Of a DNA stretch of 64,000 bases, positions 28,430 through 37,537 are shown one piece after another; the stretch's first letter is position 1, and every line of letters begins with the position of its first letter. The notes under the pieces are model-generated. The model was given only the letters and a program-made list of their open reading frames with translations. It was not told the origin of the DNA and made no database searches. The stretch spans positions 40,749-104,748 of the forward strand of contig NZ_JAUNLP010000008.1 of assembly GCF_030532195.1 (NCBI RefSeq), written 5' to 3'. This DNA comes from Corynebacterium sp. (GTDB lineage Bacteria > Actinomycetota > Actinomycetes > Mycobacteriales > Mycobacteriaceae). The position numbers and the translations under genes are program-made.

Positions 28430-30583
28430 CTACAGCATGCAGGAGACGCAGCCCTCAACTTCGGTGCCCTCCAGCGCGACCTGACGCAGGCGGATGTAGT
28501 ACAGAGTCTTAATACCCTTGCGCCATGCGTAAATCTGCGCGCGGTTGAGATCACGGGTGCTGACCGTGTCCTTGAAGAACAGCGTCAGCGACAGACCCTG
28601 GTCAACGTACTTGGTAGCAACCGCGTAGGTATCAATGATCTTTTCGTAGCCGATGTCGTAGGCATCCTGGAAGTACTCCAGGTTGTCATTGTCCATGTGC
28701 GGTGCTGGGTAGTACACGCGGCCGATCTTGCCCTCCTTGCGGATCTCAATACGAGAGGCAATCGGGTGAATCGACGAGGTCGAGTTGTTGATGTAGGAAA
28801 TCGACCCCGTCGGCGGCACTGCCTGCAGGTTTCGGTTGAACAGGCCGTACTCCATAACGTCGGCCTTCAGCTGCGCCCAGTCCTGTGCAGTCGGAATGTG
28901 CGCGGTGGAATTGGCGAAGATTTCCTTGACGTGCTCGGTCTTCGGCTGGAATTCAGCCGGATCGAAGCCATCGAAGTACTTGCCGCTGGCGTAGTCGGAG
29001 TTTTCAAAGTTAACGAACTTCTGGCCACGCTCACGAGCAATTTTGTTGGAGGCACGCAGAACTGCGTAGAGAATCGCTGCGAAGTAGGCATTGGTAAAGT
29101 CCAGCGCCTCTTCAGAGCCGTACATAATCTTCTCGCGGCCGAGGTAGCCGTGCAGGTTCATCTGCCCCAGACCGATTGCGTGCGAGCCCTCATTACCCTT
29201 GCGGATCGACGGCACGGAATCAATGGACGTCTGCTCACTGACTGCAGTCAGGCCGCGAATAGCGGTCTCCACAGTGCGGGAGAAGTCCGGCGAATCCATG
29301 GTCATCGCAATATTCAGCGAACCGAGGTTACAGGAGATGTCCTCACCGACGTGTTCGTAGGACAGGTCTGCATTAAAGGTCGATGGAGTGTTGACCTGCA
29401 GAATCTCCGAGCAGAGGTTCGACATGTTGATGCGGCCCTCAATCGGGTTCGCACGGTTGACCGTGTCCTCGAACATGATGTATGGGTAACCGGACTCGAA
29501 CTGAATCTCAGCGATGGTCTGGAAGAACTGACGCGCGTTGATCTTCTGCTTGCGAATACGCGGGTCTTCCACCATGTCCGCGTAGTTCTCGGAGATGTTG
29601 ATGTCCGCAAAAGCCTTGCCGTAGACGCGCTCAACATCGTACGGGCTAAACAGGTACATGTCGTCGTTACGCTTAGCCAGCTCGAAGGTGATGTCCGGAA
29701 TGACAACGCCGAGCGACAGCGACTTAATACGGATCTTCTCGTCCGCATTCTCACGCTTGGTATCCAAAAAGCGCATGATGTCCGGGTGGTGCGCGTGCAG
29801 GTAAACCGCACCGGCACCCTGGCGAGCACCCAGCTGGTTGGCGTAGGAGAAGGAGTCCTCCAGCAGCTTCATGACCGGGATGACACCGGACGACTGGTTT
29901 TCAATGTGCTTAATCGGAGCGCCCTGCTCACGCAGGTTACTCAGCAGCAATGCCACGCCACCGCCGCGCTTGGACAGCTGCAGTGAGGAGTTGATGGCGC
30001 GACCGATGGACTCCATGTTGTCCTCAATACGCAGCAGGAAGCAGCTCACCGGCTCACCGCGCTGGGCCTTACCGGAGTTGAGGAAGGTAGGGGTAGCAGG
30101 CTGGAAACGACCCGTGATGATCTCATCAACCAGGTGCTGCGCGAGCCCCAGGTCTCCGTCGGCAAGCGTCAGTGCGACCATGCAGACACGGTCCTCATAG
30201 CGCTCCAAGTAGCGCTTGCCATCGAAAGTCTTCAGCGTGTACGAAGTGTAATACTTGTACGCGCCCAGGAAGGTCTTGAACCGGAACTTGTGAGCGTAGG
30301 CCTGCTTGAACAGCGCCTTGACGTCCTCAAATTCGTACTTTTCCAGAACCTCAGCCTCGTAGTACTTGTTTTCTACCAGGTAATCGAGCTTCTCCCGCAG
30401 GTTGTGGAAGAAGACAGTGTTCTGATTAACGTGCTGCAAGAAGAACTGCCGCGCAGCCATGCGGTCCTTATCAAACTGAATCTTGCCGTCTTCACCGTAC
30501 AGATTCAGCAGCGCGTTGAGTGCGTGGTAATCCAACTTATCGTCGCCCACCGGCTCCGCGACCTGCCTGCCCATTTCCGACAC
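28430..30583 (-). CDS. nrdE: Class Ib ribonucleotide reductase, alpha subunit
   Basis: Catalytic subunit that reduces ribonucleoside diphosphates. 717 residues, with the usual N-terminal helical region, [12 protein letters not shown], the redox cysteines (PVSCFLL and the Cys in DISCNLGS), the [13 protein letters not shown] loop, the radical-cysteine loop NLCSEI, and a C-terminal CVSCML pair that accepts electrons from NrdH. It lacks the N-terminal ATP cone, as is normal for NrdE. GTG 30583 follows AAAGGAGT. It ends the nrdH-nrdI-nrdE operon. Confidence 0.98.
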   Translation of the reverse strand: MSEMGRQVAEPVGDDKLDYHALNALLNLYGEDGKIQFDKDRMAARQFFLQHVNQNTVFFHNLREKLDYLVENKYYEAEVLEKYEFEDVKALFKQAYAHKFRFKTFLGAYKYYTSYTLKTFDGKRYLERYEDRVCMVALTLADGDLGLAQHLVDEIITGRFQPATPTFLNSGKAQRGEPVSCFLLRIEDNMESIGRAINSSLQLSKRGGGVALLLSNLREQGAPIKHIENQSSGVIPVMKLLEDSFSYANQLGARQGAGAVYLHAHHPDIMRFLDTKRENADEKIRIKSLSLGVVIPDITFELAKRNDDMYLFSPYDVERVYGKAFADINISENYADMVEDPRIRKQKINARQFFQTIAEIQFESGYPYIMFEDTVNRANPIEGRINMSNLCSEILQVNTPSTFNADLSYEHVGEDISCNLGSLNIAMTMDSPDFSRTVETAIRGLTAVSEQTSIDSVPSIRKGNEGSHAIGLGQMNLHGYLGREKIMYGSEEALDFTNAYFAAILYAVLRASNKIARERGQKFVNFENSDYASGKYFDGFDPAEFQPKTEHVKEIFANSTAHIPTAQDWAQLKADVMEYGLFNRNLQAVPPTGSISYINNSTSSIHPIASRIEIRKEGKIGRVYYPAPHMDNDNLEYFQDAYDIGYEKIIDTYAVATKYVDQGLSLTLFFKDTVSTRDLNRAQIYAWRKGIKTLYYIRLRQVALEGTEVEGCVSCML

Positions 30584-30732
30584 ATTGACTCCTTTTGACG
30601 TCTACTACCCCGCGCAGCATCTCACTGACACTGCCCAGAACAATCTAATCTAGCGATTTTGCTCGTGCACTGCTTTACGACGGCAGCTGCGGGCGTACTC
30701 TCCCAGCACTACCAGTCTCCCCGACAGCAGGC

Positions 30733-31155
30733 TTATGCACTAGCCTTACCGTGAAAAAACTCATCCAACCCTTCACGAACGCGCTGTACGTCGTGATCGG
30801 TGCCCATCAACTCGAAGCGGTACAAGTACGGGACTTTGCACTTGTACGAAATAACGTCGCCGGCCTTGCAGAAGTCCTCACCAAAGTTGAGGTTACCTGC
30901 GGCAATCACTCCCCGGATGAACGAGCGATTGTGCTCGTTATTGAGGAATTTGATGACCTGTGGCGGGACCGGCCGTACGTTACCGCCACTGATGGAGGCG
31001 CCTCCACCGTATGTCGGGCAAATGAGCACATAGGGCTCATCAACGATGAGCTCCGGATCATTGCGCCGGATGGGGATGCGGGCGTTTTTGATTCCTAGTT
31101 TCTGAACAAACTTGTGTGTATTCCCCGTCGCCGAGGAGAAATACACCACCAGCAT
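30733..31155 (-). CDS. nrdI: Flavodoxin-like NrdI
   Basis: FMN protein that supplies oxidant for assembly of the manganese-tyrosyl radical in NrdF. 140 residues from ATG 31155, with [16 protein letters not shown] at the N-terminus (FMN-phosphate loop), the CPTYGGGA segment and [14 protein letters not shown]. An in-frame extension to 31203 is not supported, since GGGTGAAG is placed for 31155. It lies between nrdH and nrdE, about 150 nt before nrdE. Confidence 0.95.
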   Translation of the reverse strand: MLVVYFSSATGNTHKFVQKLGIKNARIPIRRNDPELIVDEPYVLICPTYGGGASISGGNVRPVPPQVIKFLNNEHNRSFIRGVIAAGNLNFGEDFCKAGDVISYKCKVPYLYRFELMGTDHDVQRVREGLDEFFHGKASA

Positions 31156-31239
31156 GAGAACTTCACCCTTTACATTGCGAAACCCCGCGACATTCGTTGG
31201 CACAAACGTGAACGAAATCCGCGGGGCAATTCTCGGACT

Positions 31240-31464
31240 TTAAGCAGCCTGGAGAGCCTTGATGCGATCCGGACGGAAACCCGACCAGGTCTCGGTACCA
31301 GTGTCGACGACTGGTGCCTGAAGATGACCAAGAGCCATGACGTAGTCACGAGCCTCATCGTCCATAGTGATGTCGACGATATCGTAGGCAATGCCAGCCT
31401 TATCGAGGGCACGAGTGGTGGCGCGGCACTGGACGCAGGCGGGCTTGCTGTAAACGGTAACCAT
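31240..31464 (-). CDS. nrdH: NrdH redoxin
   Basis: Small glutaredoxin-like electron donor to NrdE, reduced by thioredoxin reductase. 74 residues from ATG 31464, with the active site CVQC (Cys10, Cys13), the VVDTG cis-Pro neighbourhood, and WSGFRPDRI near the C-terminus, which typifies NrdH. GTG 31473 is in frame but less likely. It is the first gene of the operon, about 190 nt downstream of two NrdR boxes. Confidence 0.96.
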   Translation of the reverse strand: MVTVYSKPACVQCRATTRALDKAGIAYDIVDITMDDEARDYVMALGHLQAPVVDTGTETWSGFRPDRIKALQAA

Positions 31465-31650
31465 GACTCTCACAAACTTTCTGGCTTTGAATTAAGACCA
31501 ATAGATTTAAATCGACTTCGTACAAATACCGGAAGCGGCCTTGGAATCAGCGAACTGATTAAGTGGCTGGAAGCTTCCGCGAGGTTCACGAGAAACCGAG
31601 TACGGAAAGCTCGACAGATCCTTGTTACTGTCCTTGGCTCGACACGGAAA

Positions 31651-31698
31651 ACACTACACTTGGTATCCGAAAAACTCTAGTCGCACTATATGTAGTAC
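31651..31698. promoter_or_regulatory. Two NrdR boxes, nrdHIE operator
   Basis: ACACTACACTTGGTAT (31651-31666) and GCACTATATGTAGTAC (31683-31698) resemble the consensus ACACTATATATAGTGT. They are separated by 16 nt, a start-to-start distance of 32 bp or three helical turns, which is the usual NrdR arrangement. They lie 187-234 nt before nrdH, and the promoter should overlap them on the minus strand. Confidence 0.75.
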
Positions 31699-31917
31699 TC
31701 ACAACCATGATATTCCCAGTTCGCCAGCTCAGTGCGCACAAGATGTTGTACGGCTCGGCACCACAAGGTTGTAATTTCACGCGGAAAATTCTGACAAATC
31801 ACGAAAATTGTGGAAAAACAGCTATCGACGCTCTTCGGTTAAACCAATTACCCTTCTGATCCCCCTTGGGTCCCCTGCCCTGTCCAACAAAGCAACTCCC
31901 CCCCCCCGAAAAACAAA
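31699..31917. other. Non-coding gap with poly-C tract
   Basis: This is the rest of the about 550-nt gap between nrdH and rpmJ. No coding sequence is supported. A run of 10 C residues occupies 31898-31907, just before the rpmJ terminator. Confidence 0.5.
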
Positions 31918-31965
31918 GAACCGCAAGCCCGGTCACAGCAACACTGCGACCGCAACTTGCGGTTC
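31918..31965 (-). terminator. Terminator of rpmJ
   Basis: Ten-bp perfect stem GAACCGCAAG / CTTGCGGTTC with a long loop of about 28 nt, followed on the minus strand by TTTGTTTTT. It is 53 nt past the rpmJ stop. Confidence 0.8.
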
Positions 31966-32017
31966 CTTGCAATAAATAAGGAAGCTACTTCGCTTCGCAC
32001 TAACCTGAAAATCAGGC

Positions 32018-32140
32018 TTAGCCCTGGCGGGCCTTGAAGCGCGGCTCCTTCTTGTTGATCACGTAGACCTTGCCACGACGGCGCACGACCTGAGCGCCCG
32101 GCTTGTTCTTCAGCGACCGAAGGGACTTACGGACCTTCAT
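32018..32140 (-). CDS. rpmJ: Ribosomal protein bL36, zinc-free form
   Basis: 40 residues beginning [19 protein letters not shown] and ending PRFKARQG, easily missed because of its size. It is the variant that lacks the Cys3-His zinc site of the other L36 form. ATG 32140 follows AAGGAG. It appears to be transcribed from a promoter at 32286-32314, which would give a leader of about 138 nt, unusual for a 41-codon gene. It is a single-gene unit with a downstream hairpin. Confidence 0.95.
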   Translation of the reverse strand: MKVRKSLRSLKNKPGAQVVRRRGKVYVINKKEPRFKARQG

Positions 32141-32200
32141 TCGGGCGCTCCTTTCTACTCGGCTCCGAGACGGAGTACATGCACATCGCACTACTCCGGA

Positions 32201-32219
32201 CAGTCACGCCCAGTGACTG
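32201..32219. promoter_or_regulatory. Inverted repeat in the rpmJ leader
   Basis: CAGTCAC, a 5-nt spacer, then GTGACTG: perfect 7-bp arms about 60-80 nt before the rpmJ ATG, inside the predicted mRNA leader. It could be an RNA hairpin controlling L36 expression or a DNA operator. Confidence 0.45.
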
Positions 32220-32285
32220 CCTGGCAACGCACTTCCTTGTCATTCACAGAAAGAACAAAAGGCATGCGTTACGACACGAGTTGCC

Positions 32286-32314
32286 ATAGTACCTAATGAG
32301 ACGGATATCTCCAA
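32286..32314 (-). promoter_or_regulatory. rpmJ promoter
   Basis: On the minus strand, TTGGAG (32309-32314), a 17-nt spacer and TACTAT (32286-32291). The expected transcript start is near 32278. Confidence 0.65.
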
Positions 32315-32333
32315 AAAACTGGGGCTACCCGCC

Positions 32334-33755
32334 CTACTTGGCAGCGGCAATCATATGCTCGCGCACCTCAGCAAGGGACTTCCCAGAGGTCTCTGGCACG
32401 GCCTTCACAGTGAATGCCAGCGCAATCGCGCCCGTTACCGCGAAGAAGAAGAACGACCATGCGCCACCGATGGCATCGACCATCGGCAGGAATGCCTGCG
32501 CGACGAACCAATTGGCCGCCCACAGCGCCAGACCCGCCAGCCCCATGCCCAGGCCACGAGCCTCAGTCGGGACAATTTCAGAGATCAGCAGCCAAGTGGC
32601 CACCGATACCGCCGCCTGCTGGAAGACAATGAAAACCGTCATCAGCGCCAGCGAGAACATGGCCGCAGAGCTGGAGTCACTGGACATAGCGTAGACCGGC
32701 GCGAGCACCAGCAGCGCGGAGGCACAACCAACCAGACCAATAATCAGCATGCGGCGACGCCCCACGCGGTCAATAATGCTCATACCGATCGCACACGAAA
32801 TCACCGAGGCGGTACCGATAATTATGGAGGTATAGACCGAGCTTTCCGTCGACAAGCCGACCTTATTCATCATCGTCGGCGCGAAGTACATAATTGCGTT
32901 TGCACCCGTGACCTGCTGCGTCACACCGATGAGCATCGCGATGATGACCGTGCGACGCACCCACGGAGTCTTTAGGGCCTGACGCTCAGCCGCGCGCTGA
33001 TCTGCGCTTGACGACGATTCTGCGACTGCGACTTCATCCAACGTGGCATCGCTGCCCTGCATCTGGCGAAGCACAGCCAGGGCCTTGCCCTCGTAACCGC
33101 GACGCATCAAATAAGCGGGCGTATCCGGCAAAACGAGCATGCCCAGCAGCAAAACGATTGCGGGCACGGCGCCGAGACCAAGCATGAGGCGCCAGTTTCC
33201 GGAGGATGCTAGCGCGGAGTTGGTAAGAAAGGCCACGAGCTGACCAATGACAATCATCAGCGAGTTCAAGCTGACCAGCCGACCGCGCACATGTGGCGGA
33301 GCCATCTCAGAAATGTACATCGGCACCACGATGGACACGCCACCGATGCATACGCCCAGCAACGTGCGGGCGGCACCGAGTTCAAAAGCACTCGAGGCCA
33401 TGGCGCACCAGATACTGCCGATAATGAAGCCGATAGCGCCCAGCAAGATGGTGCCACGGCATCCGAGAGCATCCGCAACTCGACCGCCGAGGAAAGCACC
33501 GATGGCGGCACCGACCAGCAGCATGGCGGTAACGGTGGACTCCTGGCTAGGTGTCAGCTCAAACGAACGCTGAATAAAAAGGAGCGCGCCGGAGATGACA
33601 CCGGTGTCGTAACCAAAGAGGAGACCGCCGAGGGCGGCGATGATAGCGACGATAACTGAGCGCGTCGACGTTGTTTGTCGACTCGGCTCAGAGATGTTCT
33701 GTTGGGTTGTACTCACCCTCCAGATACTGCCACCGACCGCCGAACTTGCTCCCAT
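32334..33755 (-). CDS. MFS sugar porter
   Basis: 12-segment major facilitator of the sugar-porter family (related to XylE, AraE and IolT transporters). Signatures are [18 protein letters not shown] in helix 1, [16 protein letters not shown], the [14 protein letters not shown] [12 protein letters not shown] in helix 7, and the terminal [13 protein letters not shown]. The substrate is probably a sugar or polyol and cannot be fixed by sequence. The start is unclear: ATG 33755, TTG 33761 and GTG 33716 are in frame. TGGAGG abuts the last one, too close for a good start. Confidence 0.92.
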   Translation of the reverse strand: MGASSAVGGSIWRVSTTQQNISEPSRQTTSTRSVIVAIIAALGGLLFGYDTGVISGALLFIQRSFELTPSQESTVTAMLLVGAAIGAFLGGRVADALGCRGTILLGAIGFIIGSIWCAMASSAFELGAARTLLGVCIGGVSIVVPMYISEMAPPHVRGRLVSLNSLMIVIGQLVAFLTNSALASSGNWRLMLGLGAVPAIVLLLGMLVLPDTPAYLMRRGYEGKALAVLRQMQGSDATLDEVAVAESSSSADQRAAERQALKTPWVRRTVIIAMLIGVTQQVTGANAIMYFAPTMMNKVGLSTESSVYTSIIIGTASVISCAIGMSIIDRVGRRRMLIIGLVGCASALLVLAPVYAMSSDSSSAAMFSLALMTVFIVFQQAAVSVATWLLISEIVPTEARGLGMGLAGLALWAANWFVAQAFLPMVDAIGGAWSFFFFAVTGAIALAFTVKAVPETSGKSLAEVREHMIAAAK

Positions 33756-33853
33756 CCACAAGCGTCTTACTCGATAAAGTAGGTGGTTTTCAGCCCACTT
33801 TGACGCCTAAAACTCCCCTTTTGGCCGTCATTGCTGCCGGTAAAGTGAAAACC

Positions 33854-34705
33854 ATGACAACAGCCGAATCGAAGCCATTCCCACACCGCCTTCAACGCGA
33901 AATCATCTCTGAACTACATGTCCGCCCCAGCATTGACCCAGCAGGGGAAGTAGACAGGCGCGTTGATTTTCTCTGCGATTATTTTCGTGCAGCCCATAGC
34001 AAGGGCTTTGTACTCGGCATCTCCGGCGGCCAGGACTCCACGCTGGCAGGCCGTCTGGCTCAACTCGCCGTGGAAAAGCTGCGCGCCGAGGGCACTGACG
34101 CTACTTTCATCGCCGTACGCCTCCCCCACGGTGTCCAGGCCGATGAGGATGATGCCCAGCTGGCGTTACAGTTCATTCGCCCCGACAAGAGCCTGACTAT
34201 TGATATCGCCCCGGCGACCAAGGACATGACCACCCAGGTCAATGACGCACTTGGTGGTGACGTGGTGAGCGATTTCAATAAGGGCAATATCAAGGCCCGC
34301 ATGCGCATGATTGCTCAATACGCCGTGGCCGGCGTTGACGGCGCATTGGTCATCGGCACCGACCACGCTGCCGAGGCCGTCACCGGTTTCTACACCAAAC
34401 ACGGCGATGGCGCGTGTGACCTCGTACCGCTCCAGGGGCTCAGCAAGCGCCAGGGCGCAGCGCTTCTACGCCATCTGGGCGCGCCTGCCAGCACGTGGGA
34501 AAAGGTTCCGACCGCCGACCTCGAGGAAGATCGCCCTGCGCTTCCCGACGAAGTCGCGCTCGGAGTCACCTACACCGCAATTGATGACTACCTAGAGGGC
34601 AAGGCCGTCAGTGAAGAAGATGCCGCGCGAATTGAGCACCTCTACTCCATCAGCCGACACAAGCGAATCGTCCCACCTGGGCCTGCTGATTCGTGGTGGC
34701 GCTAG
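33854..34705 (+). CDS. nadE: NAD synthetase, ammonia-dependent
   Basis: Last step of NAD synthesis: nicotinate adenine dinucleotide plus ammonia and ATP. 283 residues, the short E. coli-like form without a glutaminase domain. The ATP pyrophosphatase loop SGGQDS is at residues 57-62; [22 protein letters not shown] is the deamido-NAD site. The frame is open upstream to 33671, but ATG 33854 gives the usual N-terminus (GTG 33845 is an alternative). Confidence 0.96.
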   Translation: MTTAESKPFPHRLQREIISELHVRPSIDPAGEVDRRVDFLCDYFRAAHSKGFVLGISGGQDSTLAGRLAQLAVEKLRAEGTDATFIAVRLPHGVQADEDDAQLALQFIRPDKSLTIDIAPATKDMTTQVNDALGGDVVSDFNKGNIKARMRMIAQYAVAGVDGALVIGTDHAAEAVTGFYTKHGDGACDLVPLQGLSKRQGAALLRHLGAPASTWEKVPTADLEEDRPALPDEVALGVTYTAIDDYLEGKAVSEEDAARIEHLYSISRHKRIVPPGPADSWWR

Positions 34706-34713
34706 GCCTTTAA

Positions 34714-34739
34714 AGAGGCCCTCTTAAGAAAAGGCCTCT
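34714..34739. terminator. Convergent terminator between nadE and the TetR gene
   Basis: AGAGGCC, a 12-nt loop, then GGCCTCT, between nadE (+) and the TetR gene (-) and overlapping the latter's stop. It may serve both strands; the T-runs are weak. Confidence 0.6.
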
Positions 34740-35320
34740 GCACCAGCGTCCCAAATAGCCGCAACAGCCTCCATACTTTCCTCAGTATCGGAGGACGTTG
34801 GTGTCTCCACCGCTGGCGAGCCATCTTGAATGAGCTCCGCCGTCACCAGACCATGGGCAAACGCCCACATGGCCAGCCCCTTGGATTCGGTGCCAGCAAC
34901 CTTGATAAAGGCATCGCGAATCCAGGCATCCAACGACGATGGTGAGGCCACGTTGACGAAGTTCGTACGGCTCATCAACCGGTAGCCGTGCGGATCGTCC
35001 AAGACTGCCTGGCGGTAGGCCTGCAGCAGTGCGGCTGAGGAGCAATCCTCATCAATGGCAGCGTGAATACGTTTGCCCAGGTTAGAGAGGCTTTCGGCCA
35101 GCAGGAGCTGCAGAAGCTCTTCTTTGCCGCTGATGTGCTTGTACAACGACGGGGCCTTGACATCCAGCCGAGCCGCGAGTCGGCGCATGCTGATAGCACT
35201 CCAGCCCGATTCACGCAGCATAGTGCGCGCTTCGTCAACAATTTTCTGCATCCGTGGGGACTGCTTACGCACATCGGGCAGTGCTGGCGCCCCATTGGTT
35301 GGTTCTATGGTGCACGTCAC
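34724..35320 (-). CDS. TetR-family regulator
   Basis: About 198 residues from GTG 35320. The N-terminal helix-turn-helix is SMRRLAARLDVKAPSLYKHI, followed by a GKEELLQLLL helix and a C-terminal ligand-binding region (the family with the W/G-type TetR_C). The ligand is unknown. A longer TTG start (35368) is in frame but would lack a ribosome binding site. GTG 35320 has TACAGT 7 nt upstream and overlaps a palindrome, suggesting autoregulation of a leaderless transcript. It converges with nadE. Confidence 0.85.
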   Translation of the reverse strand: MTCTIEPTNGAPALPDVRKQSPRMQKIVDEARTMLRESGWSAISMRRLAARLDVKAPSLYKHISGKEELLQLLLAESLSNLGKRIHAAIDEDCSSAALLQAYRQAVLDDPHGYRLMSRTNFVNVASPSSLDAWIRDAFIKVAGTESKGLAMWAFAHGLVTAELIQDGSPAVETPTSSDTEESMEAVAAIWDAGAEAFS

Positions 35321-35333
35321 AGTGGTGACTGTA
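35315..35333. promoter_or_regulatory. Leaderless promoter and operator candidate of the TetR gene
   Basis: TACAGT (minus strand 35328-35333) lies 7 nt before GTG 35320, and GTCAC-CACT-GTGAC overlaps the predicted transcript start. This is a natural place for a TetR autoregulatory site. Confidence 0.45.
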
Positions 35334-35394
35334 ACGCGTTGCGACTCACTTAGGGCGGTTTTGCGCAATTTAACTTCAGTAATTTTAAAAAAAG

Positions 35395-35446
35395 AGCTAA
35401 CGGCGATGTTCAGTAGCCGAAAAGCTACCCCATTCCGCCGTTAGCT
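35395..35446 (-). terminator. Terminator of the flavin-oxidase-like gene
   Basis: An 11-bp perfect outer stem (AGCTAACGGCG / CGCCGTTAGCT), a nested GTAGC..GGCTAC-type hairpin in the loop, and TTTTTTT immediately after on the minus strand. It lies 54 nt past the stop of the 35500-35934 gene. Confidence 0.88.
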
Positions 35447-35499
35447 ACCGCTTAGCAACCCATCCGTCGCCAAGCGAAATCTTTTGCGCGAAGCCCTAC

Positions 35500-35934
35500 T
35501 TAGGCTTCGTAGCGATTCGGCTCCTCGCCGAGATGGAAGCGGCGACCCGAAACCTCCTTCGGAGTAATACGCACGTAGTTGTACTTCAGAGTCGGCAGCC
35601 ACGGCTTCAGCGGCAGCTGATCAGCTTTGTTGACATCTGTGTGAGAGGTGAGGACCTCAGCATCACCCTTGACGATAACGGACCATGCCTGCTGGGAGTC
35701 CTTATCGACATTGTCGCCCTCAAAAAGAACATCATGGTTCAAAGAAACCGTAAAGAGCTTTGAGCCCTCTGCAGTTCGGAAGTAAATCTGCCCCTCATGA
35801 ACGACGTAGTTCAGCGGGAAAAGGTCCATATCGTCTGCACGACGTACGACGAGACGACCAAAAGTCTGCGAAGCCAGCAGCTCAAGGGACTCTTCGGTGG
35901 ACAGTTTCTGGATTACGGAGTCATTGTATGCCAT
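35500..35934 (-). CDS. Pyridoxamine 5'-phosphate oxidase-fold protein
   Basis: 144 residues from ATG 35934. The split-barrel fold is shown by ELLASQTFGRLVVRRADDMDLFPLNYVVHEGQIYFRTAEGSK and the later AWSVIVKGDAEVL, the typical flavin or deazaflavin-binding pattern of the general PNPOx-like family. The substrate is unknown. The frame extends upstream to 36009, but those residues do not match the family. It is monocistronic with a strong terminator. Confidence 0.88.
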   Translation of the reverse strand: MAYNDSVIQKLSTEESLELLASQTFGRLVVRRADDMDLFPLNYVVHEGQIYFRTAEGSKLFTVSLNHDVLFEGDNVDKDSQQAWSVIVKGDAEVLTSHTDVNKADQLPLKPWLPTLKYNYVRITPKEVSGRRFHLGEEPNRYEA

Positions 35935-36011
35935 ATACCCAGTATTCCACCGTTTAGACAAAGTTGCTAGACCCATACGCACTACTAATGAGCAGCTCAG
36001 ATACGACAAAA

Positions 36012-36034
36012 CCCCCGGTCAAAACGACCGAGGG
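36012..36034 (-). terminator. Terminator of tRNA-Ala
   Basis: CCCCCGGTC and GACCGAGGG form a 9-bp stem (one wobble pair) with a 5-nt loop; the minus strand continues TTTTGT. It lies directly downstream of tRNA-Ala. Confidence 0.85.
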
Positions 36035-36043
36035 TATTTCATC

Positions 36044-36119
36044 TGGTGGAGCTAACGGGATTCGAACCCGTGACCCCCACACTGCCAGTGTGATGCGCTA
36101 CCAGCTGCGCCATAGCCCC
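36044..36119 (-). tRNA. tRNA-Ala (GGC anticodon)
   Basis: 76 nt including encoded CCA. The acceptor stem begins GGGGCTA and ends TAGCTCC with ACCA. The T-loop is GTTCGAAT and the anticodon loop CTGGCAG gives GGC, reading GCC/GCU. A terminator follows. Confidence 0.95.
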
Positions 36120-36228
36120 AGAATCAACATCGGATTGGCTCGCGCCTTTCTCCGCTGCGGACTCCTCAAAGGCTACATGCACCTGCCATTATTACCAAAT
36201 CCGCTGGTAACGCCTGCTTTAGCGGGAA

Positions 36229-36960
36229 TTAACCCAGTGCCTTCTTCACCCACTGACCCAGGCCGCCTTCGGCCTCGATGTTTTCCAGGATGTCCTTGCC
36301 ATCAACAAAGACGTGCGGCGAGGAAACCTTGCCCAGGCGCTTTTCCAAATCGTCGTAATTTGCATTGGCGCTGGCCTTAGCTTCCGTGGTGTCCAGCCCG
36401 TCGCGGACTTGCTTGACCACGTCATCGGCAACGCCGAGCTGCTTCAGGCGATCAGCAAGCTCTTCATTATCCCACGTAATGGAGTGCTGCTGGTCACGCA
36501 TCATCATGGTGCGGAAGTTCCAGAATGCGCGGGCATCACCGGTCTCGGCGACCTTGCGGGCAACTGCGTAGGCGAGGGTGGAGTGACCATCACGCTGATC
36601 CTTTTCCTGGCCATCCAGGAAGTTCAGAGTGCGGTATTCGGCGATGAGCTTGCCATCGTTGAGCGCCTTAAGCTCATCGGAGTGGCCCTCTTCACTCATC
36701 TGCGCACAGTAGTGGCAGGAGAAGTCTTCAAAAACAGTGGCAGTGGTCGCATCCTTGGCGTCTTCCTTGCCCAGACGAATAACGTCACCATCGAGTGCGA
36801 CGGAGAAGTTAACATCTTCATCCGGCAGTCCTTCAATGGGCTGGGAGCGACCGATGTAAACAACAGCGCCGATTACGACAACTACAACTGCGATAAGAGC
36901 AATGAGGCCTACAACAAAGCCATTACCCTTTTCATTTGGGTTCTTAATCTTCTGAGTCAC
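36229..36960 (-). CDS. DsbA-like membrane-anchored thioredoxin-fold protein
   Basis: 243 residues. A single N-terminal anchor (about residues 14-37) should place the rest outside the cell. The CxxC motif is FEDFSCHYC (Cys82, Cys85), typical of DsbA-type oxidoreductases, and PHVFVDGK carries a cis-proline-like position near the C-terminus. It probably forms disulfide bonds in exported proteins. GTG 36960 has TATCGT 7 nt upstream and no ribosome binding site. A MauE-like membrane gene lies 82 nt upstream on the same strand and may be its redox partner. Confidence 0.88.
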   Translation of the reverse strand: MTQKIKNPNEKGNGFVVGLIALIAVVVVVIGAVVYIGRSQPIEGLPDEDVNFSVALDGDVIRLGKEDAKDATTATVFEDFSCHYCAQMSEEGHSDELKALNDGKLIAEYRTLNFLDGQEKDQRDGHSTLAYAVARKVAETGDARAFWNFRTMMMRDQQHSITWDNEELADRLKQLGVADDVVKQVRDGLDTTEAKASANANYDDLEKRLGKVSSPHVFVDGKDILENIEAEGGLGQWVKKALG

Positions 36961-37042
36961 ATCGCTTACGATAGCGGTGATTGCTTGATGAAGACATAAA
37001 TGAGACTTAGAAAACCATGATTGTGTTTAAAAACAACCACAT

Positions 37043-37483
37043 CTAGGCGTAGATAGCCCACTTCTTCCAGGGCCACACGTACACAATCGCAGCCATGGCA
37101 ATGAAGACAATATCGCGGCCAATCTCAGTCAGATAGGTCACCGGCCCCGCATCCTCGCTATAGCCGCCGCCGCCGAAGCAACCGCAGTCAATCTGCAGGC
37201 CACGCGCCCACGCAGAGGCAATGCCGACGATGAATGCCAGCAGCAAAAGTCCGGAGGCCACTGCTACCGGGCGTAAGAATAGGCCGAGTAGCAGCAACAG
37301 CCCCAGGATGACCTCGAAGGCTGGCAGCGCGACCGCCACTGTCGGGATGAGATCAGCAGGCAAAATCTCATACGCCTGCACTGCTTGACGCGATTCCAAC
37401 GGGTTCAACAGTTTAATCAAACCCGAATACAGCCAAATCGCCGCAAGCCCGAAGCGCGCGATCACGCTCAAGATGTCCTTCAT
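37043..37483 (-). CDS. MauE/DoxX-like redox membrane protein
   Basis: 146 residues with four membrane segments (about 7-24, 45-66, 71-92 and the C-terminal end), matching the MauE family needed for disulfide formation in methylamine dehydrogenase maturation. Between helices 3 and 4 it has DCGCFG (Cys100, Cys102), the expected extracytoplasmic cysteine pair. It lies just upstream of a DsbA-like gene, so I infer a quinone- or redox-linked pair. ATG 37483 is used; TTG 37492 is in frame. Confidence 0.85.
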   Translation of the reverse strand: MKDILSVIARFGLAAIWLYSGLIKLLNPLESRQAVQAYEILPADLIPTVAVALPAFEVILGLLLLLGLFLRPVAVASGLLLLAFIVGIASAWARGLQIDCGCFGGGGYSEDAGPVTYLTEIGRDIVFIAMAAIVYVWPWKKWAIYA

Positions 37484-37502
37484 GGAAAACAAGATTAATC
37501 GA

Positions 37503-37524
37503 GGCTGGCTGTTTCCAGCCAGCC
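37503..37524. terminator. Hairpin downstream of pgm
   Basis: GGCTGGC and GCCAGCC form a perfect 7-bp stem with an 8-nt loop in the gap between pgm and the MauE-like gene. There is no T-run; it may be a weak terminator or an mRNA stability element. Confidence 0.5.
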
Positions 37525-37537
37525 CAACTGCGCTTAA

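Noticed and set aside
28412..29986. Open frame of 524 codons on the plus strand
   Set aside because: Antisense of nrdE; no family resemblance.
31563..31859. Plus-strand open frame between nrdH and rpmJ
   Set aside because: It overlaps the NrdR boxes, has no ribosome binding site and shows no recognisable protein pattern.
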